Origin: an uncultured Eubacterium sp.
GTDB lineage: Bacteria > Bacillota > Clostridia > Lachnospirales > Lachnospiraceae
Length of the DNA: 17,142 nucleotides
Assembly: GCA_910579075.1 (NCBI GenBank)
Contig: CAJTSV010000082.1
Location: 1-17,142, forward strand
Direction: 5' to 3'
This document shows, piece after piece, positions 1 through 7,321 of the stretch. A program made the translations under genes and the position numbers. Under the pieces are notes generated by a model that did not search any database, was not told the origin of the DNA, and saw only the letters and a list, made by a program, of their open reading frames with translations. The first letter of the stretch is position 1; each line of letters opens with the position of its first letter.

Positions 1-54
1 AAGCGAATTTAAGATGGATTTGCGAAGGTTACTGGTCACGGAGTGAACAGTAAC
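1..54 (-). repeat. Edge repeat, left copy (hairpin plus tail)
   Basis: Bases 28-54 form a hairpin: GTTACTG (28-34) pairs with CAGTAAC (48-54), and inside it TCAC (36-39) pairs with GTGA (43-46) around a GGA loop. Outside it, bases 1-27 match, in inverse orientation, the tail of the repeat at the right edge (17117-17142): both carry AAGCGA, then TTT, then ATGGATTT, then GC when read outward-in. It starts 9 bases past the stop of the BofC-like gene and has no U-run, so it is a dispersed repeat rather than a terminator. Confidence 0.7.
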
Positions 55-63
55 GCCGGCAGA

Positions 64-537
64 TTAGCTTGTACAGCTTTCGAGATACCCGTACAGCTCC
101 TGCTCGTCTGTAAAATATTTCCCGTCCAAAAGCTCCTGGCGCTGCGTCTGCGTCATGGCGCTGTACGGAATTCCGGTATGGAAAAACAGGTTATCTGTGT
201 GGTAATGATACACATCCACATACCCGTCCCGTACTTTTAATTCAAAGCGGTACTGCACGCTGCTGCCGCTTGCAGGCTGAATCTGCGCCCGGACGACGGT
301 ATCGTCCCGGTGCGTATCAGATGGCAGGCTGGCTGCTGCTGCATCATCCACATATTCGTCCGTCCCGGTCTGCGGCTCCCTGGTACGGAAAGCCGGTTCC
401 ATGTCTTCCCCGTCATAAGAACGGTTCTTTTCGTTTTTATGAGATTTATACTGTACAACTGCAATAATCACTGTTCCTGACACAAGCAGCAGGCACAGGG
501 ACAGCCAGAAAATCCGCATGCTTTTTTTGTGATTCAT
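64..537 (-). CDS. BofC-like membrane-anchored protein
   Basis: A 157-residue protein with one N-terminal membrane segment (about residues 8-29) after a short basic start, so it should sit in the membrane with its bulk outside the cytoplasm (or in the intermembrane space of a forespore). Residues 35-90 are polar and look unstructured. The last 60 or so residues (YRFELKVRDGYVDVYHY through GKYFTDEQELYGYLES) resemble by eye the C-terminal domain of BofC, a sporulation protein that in Bacillus restrains activation of pro-sigma-K: beta strands, a GIP segment, then an acidic helix. The start at 537 is chosen because GGAGG lies 5 bases upstream; an ATG at 552 has no such site. It is the last gene of the run, 119 bases after fic. 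I saw no convincing promoter in that gap. The BofC relationship is an inference; a generic secreted protein is the alternative. Confidence 0.6.
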   Translation of the reverse strand: MNHKKSMRIFWLSLCLLLVSGTVIIAVVQYKSHKNEKNRSYDGEDMEPAFRTREPQTGTDEYVDDAAAASLPSDTHRDDTVVRAQIQPASGSSVQYRFELKVRDGYVDVYHYHTDNLFFHTGIPYSAMTQTQRQELLDGKYFTDEQELYGYLESCTS

Positions 538-656
538 AATTACCTCCATCATTCGGCTGTAAAGTCTGATTTACAAAAACAGTATGCACCATATAAATCC
601 ATTTTATTCATTTTTTTCTGATTTTTTTGCCGGCAGCGGGTTTGAAATTCCTGCGG

Positions 657-1451
657 CTATTCATCTGCAAAATTTTTTATCTGAGCAGGCAGGGACGTTT
701 TTTGGGACATACGTGTTCCAGCCTGTCTGGCCCATGTCTTGACAGTCTGTTCCCGCAGGAACTCAAGCAGGGGCTTTAAATCCTGGCAGGCATCCCATGT
801 TTCCAGGGCATGGTAATATGCTTTCCGGTCCTGCGCATGGATAATAACCGGCGGGTGATGATGAAGCACCAGAAAATAATTCATTGCAAGCCGTCCGGTA
901 CGGCCGTTTCCGTCTGCAAAAGGATGAATGTTTTCGAATTTTGCATGAAAATAAGCTGCGGCTGTCAGTGCCTGGCTGTCTGGAACATCGAAAAGTTCTT
1001 CCAGCAGTTCTTCCATTTCTTCCTGTACATCTTCTGGCGGTGCGCCTGCTTCTTCCCGGCCTGTTACATAGTCATGATGCTTATATTCCCCAGGCCGTTC
1101 TCCCAGCTGGAAGCGCCTTGTATCATATGTATTTTTCGTCAGCTTTTTTTGAAGCTCTTTCACAAACGCCTCATCCATCCGCCGCCTTTCCTGAAAAGAA
1201 GCAAGAAACAGCTCATAGGCTTCTTTTCCGTTGCGGATTTCAAATAAAGTACGCAGGTCGCCTGTATAAGAGGTGACTGCGTCATGCTCAAAAATTTCAC
1301 GTGTATCGTGATAGGTAATGCTGTCATTTTCCAGCCTGCCGGAATGATAGGCAAAGGCGATGCTGTTCTCATTCATTGCCTCGGCAAGAGCAGCATCTGA
1401 TGTAATATTTTTTTCCTGCCAGAAAGCAGTTATTTTTTCATAGTCTGTCAT
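657..1451 (-). CDS. Fic family protein (class II, self-inhibited AMP transferase)
   Basis: Fic proteins transfer AMP (or another phosphate-linked group) from a nucleotide to a hydroxyl of a target protein. The complete Fic motif H-P-F-A-D-G-N-G-R-T-G-R is at residues 176-187, with the catalytic His176 and the phosphate-binding GNGR. Near the N terminus, S-G-R-L-E-N (37-42) fits the class II inhibitory motif (S/T)xxxE(G/N), whose Glu blocks ATP binding, so the enzyme should be self-restrained rather than needing a separate antitoxin; none is seen beside it. The start at 1451 has GGAGG 4 bases upstream; a longer frame to 1499 lacks one. The protein has 264 residues and no signal or membrane segment. 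It lies 67 bases after the flippase gene, with a hairpin between. The target is unknown; a host-signalling or toxin role cannot be read from sequence. Confidence 0.9.
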   Translation of the reverse strand: MTDYEKITAFWQEKNITSDAALAEAMNENSIAFAYHSGRLENDSITYHDTREIFEHDAVTSYTGDLRTLFEIRNGKEAYELFLASFQERRRMDEAFVKELQKKLTKNTYDTRRFQLGERPGEYKHHDYVTGREEAGAPPEDVQEEMEELLEELFDVPDSQALTAAAYFHAKFENIHPFADGNGRTGRLAMNYFLVLHHHPPVIIHAQDRKAYYHALETWDACQDLKPLLEFLREQTVKTWARQAGTRMSQKTSLPAQIKNFADE

Positions 1452-1490
1452 GAATCCTCCATGGCGGTTATCCCTGTCCGTCTGCTGTAC

Positions 1491-1510
1491 GGCCCGCACA
1501 GATGCGGGCC
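1491..1510. other. Perfect stem-loop between the flippase and fic genes
   Basis: GGCCCGCA (1491-1498) and TGCGGGCC (1503-1510) form an 8-base-pair GC-rich stem with a 4-base loop just after the flippase stop. No U-run follows on either strand, so it is not a standard intrinsic terminator. It may be an mRNA 3'-end stabiliser or a partial barrier between the two genes. Confidence 0.55.
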
Positions 1511-1518
1511 TTGCGCAT

Positions 1519-3174
1519 TCACCGCGCTGCCTGCTTCATTGCCTTTGGCATGACCTTCATCATCAGCTTCCCGCCCGGAAACTGGCGCATTTCTTCCGGC
1601 GTCAGCGCCCGCAGGATTAACAAAAGCATAAAATAGGACAGAATCCCGCACACAAGCGATACCGGCACGGTCACGTACTTTTCTTCGGTTACCTGGCTTA
1701 ATGCCAGTTCGATAATCCAGCATACCGAAGCCATAACGGCCGCGCATACGCCCGGCAGCACAAAGGTTTTCATAAACTCCGGCTTCCAGTAACCGCTTTT
1801 ATAAAGCATATACTGGTTTAAGGCGGTTACGCTGACACTGAAAACGGCCATGGCTGCTACGACGGCATAAATGCCAAGTGCCGTAAATTTTAACAGCACG
1901 ATAAGCGTAATGACATGCAGCGCCAGGGAAATGCCGCTGTTGATAACGGGAGTACGCAGCTTCCCGATTCCCTGCAGGATGCTTGCCGTTACGGTCGAAA
2001 GCGAATAAAAAACAACCGTGATGCCCCCGGCCAGCAGCAGCCCGGATGCCAGCGGGTCTGAGTCCTGAAACAAAAAGCCCATCAGGGGAGCCGATAATAA
2101 GATAAGCACAAACGAAAAAGGCAGTGCAATCAGCATGCAGAAACGGATAGCCAGCTCTGTTTTTTCTGCGACATCCTCTTTCTGCTTTTTGACAAACGAT
2201 GCGGTAATGCTTGGGATGCAGGCTGTCCCGATGGCAGCCGCGATGGCAATCGGCAGGTTGACGAGCGTTTTAAATTTCCCGGAAAAAACTCCCCACCATA
2301 AAGCAATCTGTTCTTCTTCTGCCGTATATTTCATCATATGCTTAAATATGCCCTGTTCGATTACAATATTAATATTAAAAAGCGCCGAAGCAGCCAGAAA
2401 CGGGAGTACCGTCAGCAGCATGGTGCGGAAAAGCTTTTTATAAGGAATTTTTTTGGAATGCTCCCTGCGCATCCGCTTTTTCCAGCCCCGGATAAACGCC
2501 TTGTAAAGCAGGTATAAAAACAGCAGCGAAACCAGGGCGCCAACAGCCGTTCCAAGCGATGCCCCGGCCGCGCCGTAAGCGGCATGATAGCCTTCCTCGT
2601 CTGCAAGCACCCTGCCGATTTTTGTGCCCCGTGAAGATAAAAAGTACGCTGCTGCCACACTGACAACGGCATTGACTAACTGTTCCAATACCTGGGAAAC
2701 GGCGCTCGGGTACATATTTTCCGTGCCCTGGAAAAACCCGCGCAGCACGCCGAGCAGCGCTGTAATCACAAGCGTCGGTGCCAGCACGCGCAGGGCATAC
2801 AGGCTCAATGGTGTCTCAAACAGCGTGCCTGTAATGTAGCGTGCACCGAAAAATACCGTGCCGCAAGCCGCAAGCCCGGCTGCAGACGCAAACAGAAACG
2901 CACATCTGACAGCCTTGTATGCATTTTTCAATTCTCCTTTTGTCCGGTAATTCGATACCAGACGCGACACTGCCATTGGCAGGCTGTACGAAGAAATCAG
3001 CAGCAGAATATTATAAATGTCAAAGGCACATCCATAATAGTTGTTGCCGAGGTCTCCAATAATATTCGTCAGTGGAATCCGGTAAACCAGACCGATAATT
3101 CTTCCTGCAATCGCTGCAAATGCAAGCGTTCCGCCCTGTATTAGAAAATCATGATTTTTATTCCTGTTAGCCAT
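1519..3174 (-). CDS. SpoVB/MurJ-like polysaccharide flippase
   Basis: A 551-residue integral membrane protein of the MOP (MATE/polysaccharide exporter) superfamily, in the SpoVB/YtgP branch. These proteins flip undecaprenyl-linked sugars such as lipid II across the membrane for peptidoglycan or spore cortex synthesis. The N terminus (ALAFAAIAGRIIGLVYRIPL, followed by NIIGDLGNNYYGCAFDIYNI) is the characteristic opening, with Arg and Gly positions typical of SpoVB. Hydrophobic segments recur along the whole length, consistent with about 14 helices, and a basic cytoplasmic loop (RGWKKRMRREHSKK, about residue 230) separates the two halves. The start at 3174 has GAAAGG just upstream. It begins only 15 bases after the DUF3048 lipoprotein gene, so both are probably on one mRNA and may act together on the envelope. 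It is full length; whether it serves the cortex (SpoVB) or vegetative wall (MurJ-like) cannot be told. Confidence 0.88.
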   Translation of the reverse strand: MANRNKNHDFLIQGGTLAFAAIAGRIIGLVYRIPLTNIIGDLGNNYYGCAFDIYNILLLISSYSLPMAVSRLVSNYRTKGELKNAYKAVRCAFLFASAAGLAACGTVFFGARYITGTLFETPLSLYALRVLAPTLVITALLGVLRGFFQGTENMYPSAVSQVLEQLVNAVVSVAAAYFLSSRGTKIGRVLADEEGYHAAYGAAGASLGTAVGALVSLLFLYLLYKAFIRGWKKRMRREHSKKIPYKKLFRTMLLTVLPFLAASALFNINIVIEQGIFKHMMKYTAEEEQIALWWGVFSGKFKTLVNLPIAIAAAIGTACIPSITASFVKKQKEDVAEKTELAIRFCMLIALPFSFVLILLSAPLMGFLFQDSDPLASGLLLAGGITVVFYSLSTVTASILQGIGKLRTPVINSGISLALHVITLIVLLKFTALGIYAVVAAMAVFSVSVTALNQYMLYKSGYWKPEFMKTFVLPGVCAAVMASVCWIIELALSQVTEEKYVTVPVSLVCGILSYFMLLLILRALTPEEMRQFPGGKLMMKVMPKAMKQAAR

Positions 3175-3189
3175 ATGCCTTTCACTATC

Positions 3190-4485
3190 CTACTGCATCG
3201 CGGCAGCATCTGCATAAAAATGCACTCTGTCCAGATGCGAATTGTCAACAATGCAGACCCATGTCTTTCCCTGATTCAGCGTAATTTCGTTTCCGCTGCT
3301 GTCATAATAGCGGGCCGGCGAAAAATTATCGGCACATTTCCAGGTAATATCAATCGCCTTTCCATTTGTAATATACCACCCGGAGCCTTCGCCTGCCGCT
3401 GCTATTTCCAGATACCCATTGCCATCCAGCGTGCGGACATTGGAATTCTGCATCAGAATATTTTTTACTGCCAGCTGGCGGCTGTCATTGCCATCGATGT
3501 GGCGCGCGCCATACTGGTACCGATAGTATAAACCATCTTCCGGATTATATTCAAAATACGGATGATTTGCCAGGTAACCCGGCTGGACAATGCCCGCATC
3601 CTGGCAGGTATCCCCGCTTAATTCCACCGGAGCATCATCTTCTGCAAACTGGTAATACCGTTCGTGGTCTTTTGCATATTTGGTTTCATAATTTTTCAGC
3701 TGGATTCCGGCCAGCAGTCCGTCTCCGGTTGCATACGCATTGTGCGGGGCCTTTTTGGAGGTATCACGGTAAATCACGGCTTTGTCCACATCGTATTCCA
3801 GGCCGTTTAAATCATCAATCTGCCCGCTCTGCAAAAATCCCTGCGCATACGAAGCCTGGCCGTAATGCAGGTAAATCGCATCAAAGCCCATGGAATAATA
3901 AGCATAATACAGGCGGCTGCTGCGCACAGAGCCAAGCTTTTCGATATTTTTATAATTTTCAAAAATGCCCATCAGGCGTGTCAGTCCGCCTTCTACCGGG
4001 GCTTCGTAAATAACCTGTGCCTTCCCGATGCCATACTGGGGCAGCGCGGATTCAGTATTTCCAATCATGCAGGAAACCGGACGCTGGTTTGCAATTTTCT
4101 TTTTGACCCATTTGCCGGTCAGAAAGCTTTTTGCCTGGCCTTTGTGCAAATCTTCCGGTTCCTCGTCCGGGGCTGTCTCCTCATCCGGCAGGGTTTCCTC
4201 GTCCGGAATGGTTTCTTCATCCGGCAGGGTCTCCTCATCCGGTGCCGTATCTTCGGTAATGGCCGGCGTCTCGGGAGCCGGCGGGGCTTCTTCCTTTTTT
4301 TTGCCGCATCCGGCACCGAGTACACTGGCGCTTAAAACTGCCGCAAGAGCGGCCAGCATTTTTCTGCGAAAATTGCGGCTTTCTGCTGTGCCCGCACGGC
4401 AGGCCATGCCGCCATGTGCCTGCCAGCCATCCTGCATGTCTGTTGTAATCACTCTGTCGTTTGTTTCCAAAGTCTTTGTTTTCAT
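3190..4485 (-). CDS. DUF3048 (YerB-like) lipoprotein with PDEET repeat
   Basis: A surface lipoprotein of the DUF3048 family, typified by Bacillus YerB, whose biochemical role is not established. The family core is visible: RPVSCMIGNTESALPQYGIG, then QVIYEAPVEGGLTRLMGIF, then GSVRSSRLYYAYYSMGFDAI with HYG following. The C-terminal domain ends in DRVHFYADAAAMQ. The predicted start (4485, second Met of a MM pair, AAAGGA upstream) gives an unusually long 42-residue polar lead before the hydrophobic signal (MLAALAAVLSASV) and the lipidated Cys in LGAGC; the -3 position is Gly, not the usual Leu. An internal ATG at 4359 would give a normal-looking signal but has no clear ribosome site. After the Cys, a Pro/Asp/Glu linker holds five six-residue repeats. 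It follows ybeY by 111 bases and precedes the flippase by 15. Confidence 0.85.
   Translation of the reverse strand: MKTKTLETNDRVITTDMQDGWQAHGGMACRAGTAESRNFRRKMLAALAAVLSASVLGAGCGKKKEEAPPAPETPAITEDTAPDEETLPDEETIPDEETLPDEETAPDEEPEDLHKGQAKSFLTGKWVKKKIANQRPVSCMIGNTESALPQYGIGKAQVIYEAPVEGGLTRLMGIFENYKNIEKLGSVRSSRLYYAYYSMGFDAIYLHYGQASYAQGFLQSGQIDDLNGLEYDVDKAVIYRDTSKKAPHNAYATGDGLLAGIQLKNYETKYAKDHERYYQFAEDDAPVELSGDTCQDAGIVQPGYLANHPYFEYNPEDGLYYRYQYGARHIDGNDSRQLAVKNILMQNSNVRTLDGNGYLEIAAAGEGSGWYITNGKAIDITWKCADNFSPARYYDSSGNEITLNQGKTWVCIVDNSHLDRVHFYADAAAMQ
4156..4245 (-). repeat. Five 18-base in-frame repeats encoding xPDEET
   Basis: Inside the DUF3048 gene, five tandem units encode APDEET, LPDEET, IPDEET, LPDEET and APDEEP (30 residues). 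The units differ at synonymous positions and at the first residue, so this is an older, partly diverged array. It forms a stiff acidic spacer between the lipid anchor and the folded domain and could change in copy number by slippage. Confidence 0.85.
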
Positions 4486-4488
4486 CAT

Positions 4489-4596
4489 TTTGTCCTTTTC
4501 GTTTTTATCATGCTGGATTTTTGTTCCAGCGGCTGCCGTCCTGCTTTCTGCATTTTTATGCAGGAATGCTCCGTATGCAGCATCTTCCTGCGGGTT
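4489..4596 (-). other. Gap of 108 bases with three consecutive stem-loops
   Basis: Between ybeY and the DUF3048 gene there are three adjacent inverted repeats: GCTGGA (4512-4517) with TCCAGC (4525-4530); CTGCAT (4548-4553) with ATGCAG (4558-4563); and CAGGAATGCT (4561-4570) with AGCAT/TTCCTG (4579-4590), the last with a two-base bulge. The second and third overlap by three bases, so they are partly exclusive. None is followed by a U-run on the minus strand. I see no good promoter here, so the downstream genes may be reached by readthrough. Confidence 0.5.
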
Positions 4597-5115
4597 TTAA
4601 AAATCCCTCAGGATATGCAGTTCTTCCAGCACCTGCTCCTGTTTCAGCTCCATCACGGCTGCTTCCTGCGGCGTCATATGGTCATATCCGAATAAGTGCA
4701 TCATGCTGTGCGCGATTAAAAAAGCAAACTCCCGCAGCCTGCTGTGCCCGTATTCCTGAGCCTGCTGCACGGCCCGGTTTACATTGATAATAATATCCCC
4801 AAGCACTGCTTCCCCGGTATCTGGATTGAAATTGTCCGCATCGTCTTCCAGATGTGAAAAATCCCCTGGCGTATCGTAGTGAATCATTGGAAATGACAGA
4901 ACGTCTGTCGGCCGGTCCGTCTGTCGGTAATCCCGGTTCATCTGGCGGATGCCTTCGTCACCGGTCAGCAGAAGGTTTATTTCTGCTTCATAAGGAAATT
5001 TTTCGAAAGACAATGCCTGGCAGATAACATCCGTGGCTGTTTTTTCGCAGTCAAAGGAAAACAGGTCCTGCACCCTGGATTCCAGTTCCGGTTCGATTTC
5101 CATGCTGACTGTCAT
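4597..5115 (-). CDS. ybeY: Endoribonuclease YbeY (rRNA maturation)
   Basis: YbeY is a zinc-dependent single-strand endoribonuclease needed for 16S rRNA 3'-end maturation and ribosome quality control in the cytoplasm. The zinc motif HxxxHxxxxxH is intact as His136, His140 and His146 in HSMMHLFGYDH, and the upstream family signature TDVLSFP (about 70-76) and LGDIIIN (105-111) are present. At 172 residues it has normal length. Its ATG overlaps the stop of the preceding HD membrane protein gene by four bases (ATGA), so it is translationally coupled to it. The order phoH, PgpH-like, ybeY is the standard Firmicutes order; the usual followers dgkA, cdd and era are not present here, a DUF3048 lipoprotein gene comes next instead. 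Confidence 0.97.
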   Translation of the reverse strand: MTVSMEIEPELESRVQDLFSFDCEKTATDVICQALSFEKFPYEAEINLLLTGDEGIRQMNRDYRQTDRPTDVLSFPMIHYDTPGDFSHLEDDADNFNPDTGEAVLGDIIINVNRAVQQAQEYGHSRLREFAFLIAHSMMHLFGYDHMTPQEAAVMELKQEQVLEELHILRDF

Positions 5116-6302
5116 AAAAGCTCCTCCTCTTTGGATAAAAATTCCCGGATTTTTAAAAACTGGTTCATGGTAAGACCGCTGCCGTCGTAAATGCCGGAAG
5201 CCGATTCGTCATTCAGTGTCTGGTAAATGACCATGTCCCGGTTCCACGAGCTGGACAGCGTTGTATGGTCCAGGACTTCGAATTTTGACACAAGGGCATC
5301 CGTCATATGTACAATGGCAGACTCAATCGACGAAATCGGATGCTCCATGCCATAAAATTCGCTCAAAATCACAATCACGTCCATCGGAAAGCAATTATCC
5401 TGTGCAATCCGCACCCCGCTTTCGACAAACGGCTCGCCGCCGAATTTTCCCAGGTGGTAATAAAACCCGCTGACAGCACACAGCTTTGCATGCGCCTTGA
5501 TTTTGGCTGCGCAGTGTGCCGCAATCCTGGAAACACGGATGGCATGGTTATAGTCCGTGAGCGAATATTTTTTAATTTCACGCACCAGATGAAAATTCGG
5601 GTCTACAATCGTTGCCAGGCTGATTTCTCCCATATGGTCCTGCCGCTCATGCAGAAAATCATACAAAAACTGCATGCCTGCCACGCCTGCTGCCCCGCCT
5701 GCCGCTGAAAAAGCAAGCAGCGGAACCGTCGGGATGCCGTGCTCGAGGTAATGGCACAGCACCGGCACTGCCACACACAGCGCGAACGCCGTTATCTGCG
5801 CATACCTGCGCAATTCCTTCTGCTCATACATGACCGTCAGCACAATCCCAAGCAGCATCAGCATCAGCGAGCATGCCGCTGCCAGCACGGATCCGGAAGT
5901 ACACAGGGCAGACTGAATGACAAGAAACAGGGCAATGATAAATGCCTGTTCCCGATTCAGCCCGGCTGCCAGCAGAAAGGAAATGCCAAATACCGGCATG
6001 GTATATTCCGGAAAAAAAGAAGCTGCCAGCATAATCAGCATTGCTGCGGTATAGTATTCGCAGATGCGCTGGTAGTCCTCAGCAGTGTCCGGCTTTGGCC
6101 CTTTGTGAATCCGGCTGCTTTCCAGATAAAAAATCAGCAGCACCGCAAACAGCATGTCCACAAATGCGAGCACGGCAATTTCCCCCAGGCTCATCTGGTG
6201 AAGCAGCCCGAAAAGCACCCCGGATAAGAGCGTCACGCATCCGAGATATATAAGCTTTAAGACCCGCTTTGCAATAAATCGTTCTTCCATCATGCCTGCC
6301 AT
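5112..6302 (-). CDS. Short PgpH-like membrane protein with degenerate HD domain
   Basis: A 396-residue protein at the position normally held by pgpH (yqfF), whose product is a seven-helix membrane c-di-AMP phosphodiesterase of about 700 residues. Here the large extracellular domain is missing: hydrophobic helices start at residue 14 and run to about 217 (roughly seven or eight segments). The cytoplasmic domain aligns with the PgpH HD domain: YNHAIRVSRIAAH (first His at 253) and GFYYHLGKF (280-287). The second signature is changed: the family YYHDIGK is YYHLGK here, so the metal-binding Asp is replaced by Leu. The later QHHG site reads EFYG (315-318). Asp335 (HMTDALVS) remains. The enzyme is therefore probably inactive and may act as a scaffold or sensor; that is an inference. 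It overlaps phoH by 13 bases and ybeY by 4. AGGTGG lies just before the chosen start. Confidence 0.8.
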   Translation of the reverse strand: MAGMMEERFIAKRVLKLIYLGCVTLLSGVLFGLLHQMSLGEIAVLAFVDMLFAVLLIFYLESSRIHKGPKPDTAEDYQRICEYYTAAMLIMLAASFFPEYTMPVFGISFLLAAGLNREQAFIIALFLVIQSALCTSGSVLAAACSLMLMLLGIVLTVMYEQKELRRYAQITAFALCVAVPVLCHYLEHGIPTVPLLAFSAAGGAAGVAGMQFLYDFLHERQDHMGEISLATIVDPNFHLVREIKKYSLTDYNHAIRVSRIAAHCAAKIKAHAKLCAVSGFYYHLGKFGGEPFVESGVRIAQDNCFPMDVIVILSEFYGMEHPISSIESAIVHMTDALVSKFEVLDHTTLSSSWNRDMVIYQTLNDESASGIYDGSGLTMNQFLKIREFLSKEEELL

Positions 6303-7321
6303 TTTGCCACCTGTTTTTTACGTTTCATTTCTTTTGCATATTTCGCGCGTTTTGCGGACTGTTCGTGTTTTTTTTCGTAATCCTCATAGGCATTGACAAT
6401 TTTCTGGACAAGCGGATGACGCACGACATCCTTGCTGGAAAGCTGGCAGATTCCGATTTCTTCTACGTTTTTTAATACGTCGAGCGCGACATCCAGGCCG
6501 GATTTTGCATCCGGCGGAAGGTCTTTCTGCGAGCCGTCCCCGGTTACCACGACTTTGGAGCCGAAACCGATGCGCGTTAAAAACATCTTCATCTGTGCCG
6601 GAGTCGTATTCTGTGCTTCATCCAGGATAATAAACGAATTATCCAGCGTCCGCCCGCGCATATATGCAAGCGGCGCGACCTCAATCAGTCCTTTTTCCAT
6701 GTTTTTTACAAAGCTGTCCGCGCCCATAATCTGGTGCAGCGCATCATATAATGGCCGCAGGTACGGGTCGACCTTGCTCTGCAGGTCGCCTGGCAGAAAA
6801 CCGAGCTTTTCCCCGGCTTCAATCGCCGGGCGTGTCAGGATAATGCGCCCGGTTTCTTCATTTTTAAAAGAAGCAACCGCCATCGCCATTGCAAGGTAAG
6901 TCTTTCCGGTTCCTGCAGGGCCAGTGCCAAACACAATCATATGGTCACGAATCATATCCGCATATTTTTTCTGCCCGAGTGTTTTCGGGCTGATAGGCTT
7001 GCCATTGGCTGTATATCCGATGCAGTCATCATCAATTTCGGCAAGCGTGGACGGCGCATGTTCCATGACAAGCGAAATGGCATAGTCCACATTCTGCTCC
7101 GTTATCGTATTGCCGCGCTGGGATAATTCCAGCAGCTGCTTTAGCACCTGCGACGCAGATGCAGCGCAAACCGCATCTCCCAGAATCTTGAGCTGTTCAT
7201 CGCGGCAGATTAACGTCACATGAAGGCTGCGTTCTATTTTTTTCATATGTGCATCAAACTGCCCGAATACATTTGTCATATGGCTGGAAGGCAGTTCCAT
7301 GGATATCTCATTCAGACTCAT
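6290..7321 (-). CDS. phoH: PhoH-like ATPase
   Basis: PhoH-family P-loop ATPase (also called YbeZ in E. coli), a cytoplasmic protein linked to RNA metabolism and functionally tied to YbeY; an RNA helicase-like role is proposed for the family. The Walker A motif GPAGTGKT is at residues 134-141 and Walker B FIILDEAQN at 230-238; RPAIEAGEKLGFLPGDLQSK (164-183) is a strong family signature. The 343-residue length is normal. The C terminus is a strongly basic, probably helical tail (residues about 315-340), suited to RNA or ribosome contact. Its start overlaps the end of yqfD by 14 bases, and its end overlaps the HD membrane protein gene by 13, so the set is made from one mRNA with coupled translation. 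Confidence 0.96.
   Translation of the reverse strand: MSLNEISMELPSSHMTNVFGQFDAHMKKIERSLHVTLICRDEQLKILGDAVCAASASQVLKQLLELSQRGNTITEQNVDYAISLVMEHAPSTLAEIDDDCIGYTANGKPISPKTLGQKKYADMIRDHMIVFGTGPAGTGKTYLAMAMAVASFKNEETGRIILTRPAIEAGEKLGFLPGDLQSKVDPYLRPLYDALHQIMGADSFVKNMEKGLIEVAPLAYMRGRTLDNSFIILDEAQNTTPAQMKMFLTRIGFGSKVVVTGDGSQKDLPPDAKSGLDVALDVLKNVEEIGICQLSSKDVVRHPLVQKIVNAYEDYEKKHEQSAKRAKYAKEMKRKKQVAKWQA

Noticed and set aside
553..656. Sigma-E or sigma-G promoter before the BofC-like gene
   Set aside because: CATACTGT resembles a -10 box, but no matching -35 element is found at the right distance.
1491..1510. Intrinsic terminator after the flippase gene
   Set aside because: The 8-pair stem is perfect, but no run of T follows on either strand; kept only as a stem-loop.
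4156..4245. CRISPR-like short repeat array
   Set aside because: The 18-base units are in frame, have no spacers and encode a regular acidic peptide.
5739..6227. Plus-strand open frame (162 codons) inside the PgpH-like gene
   Set aside because: Antisense to clear membrane helices; its translation is rich in Gln/His/Arg as expected from the reverse of hydrophobic codons.
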